DNA of 12,750 nucleotides from positions 792 through 13,541 of the forward strand of contig PFUQ01000077.1 of the NCBI GenBank assembly GCA_002790175.1, given 5' to 3'. Of this stretch, positions 6,626-12,750 are shown piece by piece; positions within the stretch are counted from its first letter, which is position 1; each line of letters begins with the position of its first letter. The position numbers were made by a program, and so were the translations under genes. This DNA comes from Flavobacteriales bacterium CG_4_9_14_3_um_filter_32_8 (GTDB lineage Bacteria; Bacteroidota; Bacteroidia; Flavobacteriales_E; Vicingaceae). The notes beneath the pieces are model-generated. The model was not told where the DNA came from and searched no databases. It saw only the letters and a list, made by a program, of their open reading frames with translations.

Positions 6626-7846
6626 CTACCCTTTCAACTCATTGATGGCAACCCAAGCCATTAAACCAATAGAGGTTTCTAAAGCATTTTCATCGATGTT
6701 AAAAGTGGAGGTATGTAATCCTGAATTGATTTTTTTTGTATCATTTTTTATACCTAATCGATAAAAACAAGCAGGTACAACCTGAGAATAAAAAGCGAAA
6801 TCTTCGGCAGTCATTCTAAGGTCTAAATCTACTACATTTTCTTTTCCCAAATAGTCGATGGCAGCTAATTTTGCTTTAGTTGTTGTTGCTTCATCATTTA
6901 CCAAAAAAGGATATCCTTTTATGATATTAAACTCACACTTCCCTCCCATTTTTAAGGCAACATCTTTGGCTATTTTTTTCATTTTAAGATGAGCTTCTGC
7001 TCTCCACACTTCATTCATGGTTCTAAAAGTACCTTCAATTTTTACTTCGTTTGGAATAATGTTGGTTGCACCATTTCCTATAATTTTTCCAAATGCCAAC
7101 ACGGTGGGAATGTGAACATTATCTGTTTCAATAAGAGAATAAGAGGGAACGCTTTCCATAAAAGCTTTGTTTAATTCAGTAAGAATTGCAGCTGCAATTA
7201 ATAATGGATTATTGTATTCGATGGTTAATGCTGCATGCCCCCCTTTTCCATAAACGGTTACATACAGTTCATCGGTGGAAGCCATGTACATTCCACTTTT
7301 AAAACCAACTTTTCCTACTTCTAATTGAGGATAAACATGTTGACCAATAATGGCATTTACTTTAGGGTTTTCCAAAACTCCTTTCTCTATCATTGCCGAA
7401 GCTCCACCTGGAAGTTTTTCTTCACCAGGTTGAAAAATGAGTTTAATGGTTCCTTCAAATTCATTTTTTAATTCATTTAAAATTTTTGCAACGCCTAATA
7501 AGGAAGAGGTATGAACATCGTGTCCACAGGCATGCATTACTCCATGATGAACAGATTTATAAGAAATCTCATTTGCTTCGATAATTGGCAGTGCATCTAA
7601 ATCTGCTCTAAGTGCTATTGTTTTGCTAGTTGGATTATTACCTTTAATTAGTCCAATTATTCCTGTTTTTACAATTCCTTTTTGGTATTCAATTCCATAT
7701 TCTTCTAACTTTGAACAAACCAATTGTGAAGTATTGTATTCTTCGAAAGATAATTCGGGATATTGATGGATGTGTCTGCGAATAGCGATAATTTCATCTT
7801 TGTACAATGCTGCTTTTTCTTTAATTTGTGCAAGTATATTTTTCAT
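6626..7846 (-). CDS. M20D-family amidohydrolase (IAA-amino acid/hippurate hydrolase-like)
   Basis: This 406-residue cytoplasmic protein matches the M20D metallopeptidase/amidohydrolase family in length and motifs: RRHIHQYPELSFEE (23-36), ALRADLDALPI (78-88), MHACGHDVH (104-112), FQPGEE (138-143), GQHVYP (168-173) and GLHTS (376-380). The predicted metal ligands C107, H109, E143, H170 and H378, and the catalytic Glu142, are all present. A lid/dimerisation domain with GKGGHAA (200-206) spans about 185-300. Members remove an acyl group from N-acyl amino acids (for example hippurate, indole-acetyl amino acids or N-acetyl-diaminopimelate); the real substrate here cannot be read from sequence. It follows the large outer-membrane protein gene by 28 nt and is probably co-transcribed with it, but no functional link is evident. 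Confidence 0.92.
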   Translation of the reverse strand: MKNILAQIKEKAALYKDEIIAIRRHIHQYPELSFEEYNTSQLVCSKLEEYGIEYQKGIVKTGIIGLIKGNNPTSKTIALRADLDALPIIEANEISYKSVHHGVMHACGHDVHTSSLLGVAKILNELKNEFEGTIKLIFQPGEEKLPGGASAMIEKGVLENPKVNAIIGQHVYPQLEVGKVGFKSGMYMASTDELYVTVYGKGGHAALTIEYNNPLLIAAAILTELNKAFMESVPSYSLIETDNVHIPTVLAFGKIIGNGATNIIPNEVKIEGTFRTMNEVWRAEAHLKMKKIAKDVALKMGGKCEFNIIKGYPFLVNDEATTTKAKLAAIDYLGKENVVDLDLRMTAEDFAFYSQVVPACFYRLGIKNDTKKINSGLHTSTFNIDENALETSIGLMAWVAINELKG

Positions 7847-7874
7847 TCAAATTCTTATTTTAAAAATAGCGATA

Positions 7875-10800
7875 CTAAATATCTAAACTTAATGATAAAT
7901 AGACCATCGGTTTATCTTTACTATAACCATCTTCTACTCCCCAAGCCCAATCTAATCTTAAAAAATAACCTAATAAAGTAGTTCGAAATCCAAATCCGTA
8001 ACCAGCAACTATCGGATTAATTTTTTTAGAAACAGTTACTGTTATTGTTGGGTTATTAAGTGGTCCATCGGTATAAACATCTTCATCTATCGAATTTTGT
8101 TTACCCCAAGGACTAAATCCATTCCAAGCAGTACCAACATCTGTAAAAGCAATTACTTGGAAGTTTTTTACAAAATTAGAACGAATAGGTCGTCTAATAA
8201 AATATTTAAAAATGGGCATTCTTAATTCACTATTCACAACTGCAAAATTAGTACCTCTTCTAATGTTTTGAGGAAATCCTCTCATATTGGCAGCCAAGGC
8301 ATGGTAACGGTAATTGATTTTACGATTAACATCTTCTGGATTAATAAATTGCTCTTGTCCAACAGGTATCCAATCATCCAAACTACCTAAATAATAGATT
8401 AGTTTTTCATAACCAAAAGAAGAACTTGCTGCGAAGCGATTTACCCAAACAAATTCTCTGCTAATTTTTTGAGAATGTCTAAAATCTAAACCTACAACTT
8501 GCATATTTCCATTGGTACCATTTCCTTTACCTTTTACATCTCCATTATTGCTAATGTTCCTTTTTGAAGAAAAAAATGAACCATCACCTACTTCTTGATA
8601 ATATTCGCCAAAAATTTTAAATTTAGTACCATAATAAATATTGGTCATTTTATTGCGTGAATTATCAAATACAAAAGCAATTTTACCAATAGCTCTGTAT
8701 TCGTTGGTATTTGGTATGGCTAATGAATAATTATCGATAGATTTAGTAACCTTATTATCGTTTCTGGCAGTAAAAGTTGTTCTAATACTTGCTACTTCAC
8801 TAAAAGGATAAGTTAACGAGTAATGAAGGGAGTTAGTTGACATTCCAAAAACATCAATACCATCAGAACTGTTGGTTGTTGTTCGGGAAAAAGTGTATTC
8901 TTTATCTGTTCTTTTTACTAAATTTTGATAAGTCATAAAATATTCTCTTGTGGAGGAAGATATCCTTACCCCTCCAAAAATTTTAAAATCCTCAAACAGA
9001 TCGATGGCACCAAATTTTATAAAAGCACCAATACCTGGACTAATGTATGGACCACCAGTGAACTGTTGATATTCTTCATTCACAAATGAGTTACTTAACT
9101 TGATGGCTGAATTATCATTAAAAAATGAAAGGTTGTAATTTCGTTGGTTAGGAATTTTAAATTCTTCCACCAAGCTATCTTTTTTAGTTTTCGTATCGTT
9201 TCCAATAACAATGGTATTTCGTTGAATTTTACCTTTTTCATTTTCAAAAACATAATGGTTAATGTCTATTAAGTTCTCTGAAATGGTATCCTTTGGAATA
9301 ATAATCGAATTTAATAAAGCAGGAGAGCCTATCTTTAAAGGGAGTTGTTGCTCTTTTGTTTTATTAGTATCTAAAAAATTTATATTCAATTGATTATTGG
9401 TATTTATTTCAGATTTTTCATTAAAGTCTTTCACCAACAAATGATACTTGTAATTATCTTTTAAGAGTTCGGTGTATTTTCCATTTTTTAAAATATCATG
9501 TTCCATTATTCCCCTGTCGTAAAAACCTGTTACTGGTTTTAAATCATAAAAATGATAAAAATGAATGGAGGTGTCGATGTAGGTAATAAAACTATCTTTT
9601 ACCGCACTAAATCGAGAAAGAATATTTTCGTTTTCTCCTAAATAGTAAAGCATAGAATCGATACCTTCTGGTTGTTTTTCAGAAAATTTAGGCGTTTCCG
9701 TTACTCTCGTTAGAGTTGGTTTTTTTAATAAATAATCAATTATCCATACATCTTTTTGATTATTCAACAGTTCTTCATCTGTTGGTTGATAACCTAACGA
9801 ATCAATGGTTCTGTTGGAGGTAAAAACAATTTTGGATGAATTTTCGATAAATTTTGGTTCTAAATCATCAAATAAATCGTTGGTGATGTGTTTGTGCGAA
9901 TTAGGTCCAACAAAATAAAGATACAAATCCGATTGACCTTTATAAACTCCCGAAAAAACTATTTCCTGTCCGTTATCGGAATAATCCATGGCGGTAATTT
10001 TTTCCATGTTAAATATTGCTTTTACTTCTATTCCACCTGTTTTAATATCAAAAAAATGCATTAATAATATACCTTTTTCTTCGGTAACAAAAGCTAATAT
10101 CTCGCTAGCTGGATGCCAAGTTAGTATTGGAAATGATTTGTCGTTGATACGGTCCAATTTAAATTCTTTTTTATAGATTTTATATTTTTTATTAACGTCT
10201 TTGTAGTAAATATAAATTTTGTATTGTCCTAATTGGTTGGTAACGTATGCAAAATTATTTCCATCAGGACTCATTTTAAACTCAGAATACTCTCTTCTTT
10301 TTTTAATCTTAAAGAGTTCATTTTTTTTATAATTATCAGTAACACTTGGAACTAAGTTTTTATATTCATTTTCGTAATACGTTCGCCACTCTTTAGTTAA
10401 ACTTTTCATAGAAACGCCCAACACGTACAAAAATCCTTTTTCAACACTTTGGGTAACTCTAGTCATGTATAAAATGTTAGGAATAACCGCTTCGCCATAC
10501 GTATCAATAATGTAAGCCCATAATGAATGTCCTGCAATAATGGCTTCTTTATCAGATAATCTATTAAACTTTTTATATTTTCCCGAAGTAATTCCATCTC
10601 TCACACTATTTTCAATTTCTGGGCTCCATTTATTAGATAAGTAAGAAGTTAGTCCCTTGCTGTACCAATCGGGAACTGACAATAAACTCGTATTTTTTAA
10701 CACTTGTCGCCAGTTAGAACCATAAATTTGTTGGTTAATCATTACTTGTGCAATTCCTTCTTTAATCTGACTATTAAAATCAGCTAAATCGCCATTGTAA

Positions 10801-11147
10801 TAAATAAATACCTTTGAGCCCATAATGTTAGTAATACCACCCATATCACCATTTTCAAGATATAACCCAACATTGCTTTGTTTAAAATGCGATTGTTTGT
10901 TGAAGATAATAAATTGAATTTTATCTACTAAATCATATTCAAAAAATGCTTCCTGATCTTTAATGTGTTGTCGGGCAACTTTAGCGGTATAAATAGCTAA
11001 CTCATTGCCTCCAGTATAAAAATAAGTTTCGTATTGGTTGTATCGATAATATTTCCACTCAAAATAATCATACTGCACTCGATTTTTACCAAAACCAACA
11101 TGAGTTCCATTGTAAAATTGAGCATCTACCTTATTGGTACATAGCAA
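7875..11147 (-). CDS. Large outer-membrane protein: peptidase-MA-like region, PD40 repeats, BamA-type barrel
   Basis: About 1090 residues from the only canonical in-frame start, a TTG at 11147. Residues 1-30 contain FGKNRVQYDYFEW, directly after the end of a signal peptide (see below). Residues about 40-270 resemble the peptidase-MA (gluzincin-like) fold, with VPDWYSKGLTSYLS (158-171), but where HExxH would sit the sequence is KEGIAQV (129-135), so it is probably inactive. Residues about 285-450 hold PD40/TolB-like propeller repeats (FKMSPDGNNFAYVT, LTWHPASEILAFVT, MDYSDNGQEIVFSG, PKFIENSSKIVFTS). From about 700 to the end is a 16-strand-type barrel of the BamA/TamA surface-antigen family, with NMRGFPQN near 955, AFTDVGTAW and a C-terminal strand ending in LSLDI. 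The role is unknown, perhaps envelope assembly or transport. The signal peptide is encoded upstream, so the true start is probably near 11198. Confidence 0.85.
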   Translation of the reverse strand: MLCTNKVDAQFYNGTHVGFGKNRVQYDYFEWKYYRYNQYETYFYTGGNELAIYTAKVARQHIKDQEAFFEYDLVDKIQFIIFNKQSHFKQSNVGLYLENGDMGGITNIMGSKVFIYYNGDLADFNSQIKEGIAQVMINQQIYGSNWRQVLKNTSLLSVPDWYSKGLTSYLSNKWSPEIENSVRDGITSGKYKKFNRLSDKEAIIAGHSLWAYIIDTYGEAVIPNILYMTRVTQSVEKGFLYVLGVSMKSLTKEWRTYYENEYKNLVPSVTDNYKKNELFKIKKRREYSEFKMSPDGNNFAYVTNQLGQYKIYIYYKDVNKKYKIYKKEFKLDRINDKSFPILTWHPASEILAFVTEEKGILLMHFFDIKTGGIEVKAIFNMEKITAMDYSDNGQEIVFSGVYKGQSDLYLYFVGPNSHKHITNDLFDDLEPKFIENSSKIVFTSNRTIDSLGYQPTDEELLNNQKDVWIIDYLLKKPTLTRVTETPKFSEKQPEGIDSMLYYLGENENILSRFSAVKDSFITYIDTSIHFYHFYDLKPVTGFYDRGIMEHDILKNGKYTELLKDNYKYHLLVKDFNEKSEINTNNQLNINFLDTNKTKEQQLPLKIGSPALLNSIIIPKDTISENLIDINHYVFENEKGKIQRNTIVIGNDTKTKKDSLVEEFKIPNQRNYNLSFFNDNSAIKLSNSFVNEEYQQFTGGPYISPGIGAFIKFGAIDLFEDFKIFGGVRISSSTREYFMTYQNLVKRTDKEYTFSRTTTNSSDGIDVFGMSTNSLHYSLTYPFSEVASIRTTFTARNDNKVTKSIDNYSLAIPNTNEYRAIGKIAFVFDNSRNKMTNIYYGTKFKIFGEYYQEVGDGSFFSSKRNISNNGDVKGKGNGTNGNMQVVGLDFRHSQKISREFVWVNRFAASSSFGYEKLIYYLGSLDDWIPVGQEQFINPEDVNRKINYRYHALAANMRGFPQNIRRGTNFAVVNSELRMPIFKYFIRRPIRSNFVKNFQVIAFTDVGTAWNGFSPWGKQNSIDEDVYTDGPLNNPTITVTVSKKINPIVAGYGFGFRTTLLGYFLRLDWAWGVEDGYSKDKPMVYLSLSLDI

Positions 11148-11198
11148 TAAACCAATTGCTATACTTAAAAAAATTATATGGGAAGCTAGCGATTTTAT
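11148..11198 (-). other. Signal-peptide-coding extension of the outer-membrane protein gene without a canonical start
   Basis: The same frame stays open upstream of the TTG at 11147 for about 70 nt, to a TAA near 11213. It encodes KSLASHIIFLSIAIGL, which joins LLCTNKVDAQ to make a typical Sec signal peptide cut after AQ. The ideal start would be the codon at 11198-11196, but it reads ATA, not ATG. No ATG or GTG lies in this frame, and none of the other frames offers an ATG upstream. Confidence 0.55.
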
Positions 11199-11254
11199 TT
11201 TAAGTAAAGTTTAACCGTAAAATTAGTGATTTTAAGAGGATTGTAAATACTTTT

Positions 11255-11262
11255 TATTTTTG
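11255..11262 (+). promoter_or_regulatory. Bacteroidota -7 promoter box for the second T9SS gene
   Basis: TATTTTTG followed by C matches TAnnTTTG. Transcription from about 11269 would leave an A/T-rich leader of some 40 nt before ATG 11310. The only nearby TTG (11241-11243) is too close to be a standard -33 element. Confidence 0.5.
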
Positions 11263-11309
11263 CAGTTAAAAATAAATTGTTTATATTTAATCTTTATTTA
11301 ATATTACCT

Positions 11310-12245
11310 ATGAAAAAAACTGCCCAACTATTTTTTCTCCTCCTTTTTATCAATCCTTTTTCGGGGAAGGCTCAAACTTATTATCCTTTTCCAACATCTA
11401 ATGCTTTTTGGAAATTTCAATGGGGCGTTTCAGGATGCACACCACCTTTTGATTTTACTGAATATGACTACCAAATAATGGGAGATACTTTAATAGGATT
11501 GAATACCTATCATAAATTAAAAAGAGCTGGTATTTTTTATTGTGGGGATCCATTAGGTATTGGTATGGATGTAAATTTTGTAGGTGCATATAGAAATGAT
11601 TCCTTAGCAAAAAAAATATATTATATTCCGAAAGATAGCATCAACGAAAATTTATTGTATGATTTTAATTTAATAACAGGGGATACTATTAAAGGGTATA
11701 TGGAACAATTGGCTAAAAATAAATTTGGCTCAACCTTTTATGCAGTTATTGATTCTATTGATTCTGTTTTAGTTGATAGTAATTATAGAAAGAGATGGCA
11801 TTTTCAAACTTATGATAGTTGGGGTCAAATTTGGTATGATGGTAATATTATAGAAGGCGTAGGTAATACTTATGGTTTGTTAGAAGGCCTTCTACCAATG
11901 TTTGATGATAATGGTAGTTTAGTTTGTTATTCTGAAAATGGTGCAACGATTTATCCTAATCCATTCACATGTACTTTAACAACTATTAATGATTTCATTA
12001 TAAAAAATGAAAATATTGTTGTGTATCCCAATCCAATTGTAGATTATTTCACAATTAATTCGAAAGAGAATTTTGAATTTGAATATACTGTTTTTTCTGT
12101 TGATGGGCAATTAGTAAAAAATGGCACAGGAAAATCAAATAGTAATATACCTATTCATCTAAAGCAAGGAATATATATTCTTCAAATAAATAATGAAAAA
12201 AGACAAATACATCACACAAAAAAATTGATAAAACTTTACAATTAA
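11310..12245 (+). CDS. T9SS type A sorting domain protein of unknown function
   Basis: The start is ATG 11310, which opens a Sec signal peptide (KKTAQLFFLLLFINPFSGKAQ, cut after Q22); the frame extends upstream only through hydrophobic codons with a TTG start at 11277. The 311-residue precursor has an N-terminal cargo domain of about 200 residues with aromatic-rich strands, DTLIGLNTYHKL (59-70), IYYIPKDSINENLLYDFNL (103-121) and EGVGNTYGLLE (182-192), plus four cysteines (43, 78, 206, 221) that could form disulfides outside the cell. This cargo family is, as I recall, widespread in Bacteroidota but has no known function. Residues about 236-311 are the type A sorting domain (VVYPNP, VFSVDGQLV, LKQGIYILQI, KKLIKL), so the protein is exported by T9SS. 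The next gene begins 3 nt after its stop. Confidence 0.88.
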   Translation: MKKTAQLFFLLLFINPFSGKAQTYYPFPTSNAFWKFQWGVSGCTPPFDFTEYDYQIMGDTLIGLNTYHKLKRAGIFYCGDPLGIGMDVNFVGAYRNDSLAKKIYYIPKDSINENLLYDFNLITGDTIKGYMEQLAKNKFGSTFYAVIDSIDSVLVDSNYRKRWHFQTYDSWGQIWYDGNIIEGVGNTYGLLEGLLPMFDDNGSLVCYSENGATIYPNPFTCTLTTINDFIIKNENIVVYPNPIVDYFTINSKENFEFEYTVFSVDGQLVKNGTGKSNSNIPIHLKQGIYILQINNEKRQIHHTKKLIKLYN

Positions 12246-12248
12246 TCA

Positions 12249-12750
12249 ATGATTCATATACAACTTTTTACCTTTAACGATTTTCAAGAAAATACGTATG
12301 TGTTAGCTGATGAAACCAAACAATGTATCATTATTGACCCCGGTTGTTATCGAACTGAAGAGCAAAACACATTGACTAACTACATCAAAAACAATAATTT
12401 AATTCCAGTAAAATTACTAAATACGCATTGCCACATCGACCATGTTTTAGGGAATAATTTTGTTGCTTCAACTTTCAAAATTGGTTTAGAAATTCATGCC
12501 AACGATTTGGCAACATTAAACTCAGTTGCTGATTATGGGCATTTGTATGGTTTTAATTGTGAACCTTCGCCCCAACCGATTGCCTTTTTAAAAGATGGTG
12601 ATATGATTAACTTTGGAAACTCAAAATTAGAAGTTCGTTATGTTCCTGGGCATAGTGCAGGACATATTGTCTTGGTTAGTTTTGAAGATAAGTTTGTTAT
12701 TTGCGGAGATGTTTTGTTTAGAGGAAGTATTGGAAGAACGGACTTACCAG
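12249..12750 (+). CDS. Metallo-beta-lactamase-fold hydrolase (glyoxalase II-like), truncated by window end
   Basis: The frame opens at ATG 12249, 3 nt after the preceding stop, and runs without a stop to the window edge; 167 residues are visible of an expected 210 or so. It starts MIHIQLFTFNDFQENTYVL, like the small YcbL/glyoxalase-II-type hydrolases of the metallo-beta-lactamase superfamily. Metal ligands are H60, H62, D64 and H65 in THCHIDH, H135 in VPGHSAGH, and D154 in CGDVLF; the segment ends in GSIGRTDLP, also typical of this group (the final His lies beyond the window). These proteins hydrolyse thioesters such as S-lactoylglutathione or related compounds in the cytoplasm; the true substrate is unclear. 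It is probably co-transcribed with the T9SS gene, with no obvious functional link. Confidence 0.92.
   Translation, partial: MIHIQLFTFNDFQENTYVLADETKQCIIIDPGCYRTEEQNTLTNYIKNNNLIPVKLLNTHCHIDHVLGNNFVASTFKIGLEIHANDLATLNSVADYGHLYGFNCEPSPQPIAFLKDGDMINFGNSKLEVRYVPGHSAGHIVLVSFEDKFVICGDVLFRGSIGRTDLP

Noticed and set aside
6989..7174. Plus-strand open frame inside the M20D gene
   Set aside because: It is antisense to a full-length conserved enzyme and has no recognisable features.
11277..11309. Upstream TTG start for the second T9SS gene
   Set aside because: It adds hydrophobic residues ahead of the MKK start of the signal peptide, and ATG 11310 gives a standard n-region.
11952..12032. Two YPNP motifs in the second T9SS protein, looking like a duplicated sorting domain
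   Set aside because: The first (residues 215-218) sits in the CY..NG...YPN..C end of the cargo domain; only the second is followed by a full sorting domain.

Overview
This is an AT-rich piece of chromosome from a member of the Bacteroidota, most likely the Flavobacteriales. Three things point there: two secreted proteins end in type IX secretion (T9SS) type A sorting domains with the NP-containing 'FPNP/YPNP' signature; most of the identifiable promoters carry the Bacteroidota sigma-A -7 box TAnnTTTG; and the genes have A-rich leaders without Shine-Dalgarno sequences. All genes use ordinary bacterial codons. I see no tRNA, rRNA, CRISPR array, insertion sequence or integrase.

Layout, left to right. 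The window opens in the 3' end of a T9SS cargo gene (1-338). A 254-nt gap follows and holds a compact nested-hairpin repeat (463-533). Next is a 514-residue atypical short-chain dehydrogenase/reductase with a four-cysteine zinc-ribbon-like motif in front of the Rossmann domain (596-2140, +). A cold-shock-domain protein with a long basic tail converges on it (2165-2614, -). Divergently from that runs a tight two-gene operon: a NYN-nuclease/OST-HTH (LOTUS) protein (2846-3580, +) and the tRNA wobble 2'-O-methyltransferase TrmL (3582-4034, +), which starts with GTG one base after the upstream stop. A secreted PQQ-type beta-propeller protein follows (4199-6184, +) and ends in a good rho-independent terminator (6214-6250).

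A 441-nt gap (6185-6625) without an intact gene holds a 25-nt near-perfect inverted copy of part of the propeller gene and an orphan promoter-like box. On the minus strand a probable two-gene operon encodes a large outer-membrane protein (degenerate peptidase-MA-like region, PD40 repeats, BamA-type beta-barrel; 7875-11147 or longer) followed 28 nt downstream by an M20D-family amidohydrolase (6626-7846). Divergent from these lie a second T9SS cargo protein (11310-12245, +) and, 3 nt later, a metallo-beta-lactamase-fold hydrolase (12249 onward) cut by the window edge.

How the genes relate: apart from the NYN/TrmL pair, which both act on RNA, and the two cargo proteins that share one secretion system, the genes look like unrelated housekeeping and envelope functions. 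I see no defence island or biosynthetic cluster. The most unusual items are the SDR lacking the catalytic tyrosine, the inverted fragment downstream of the propeller gene, the nested-hairpin repeat, and the outer-membrane protein whose signal peptide has no canonical start codon.
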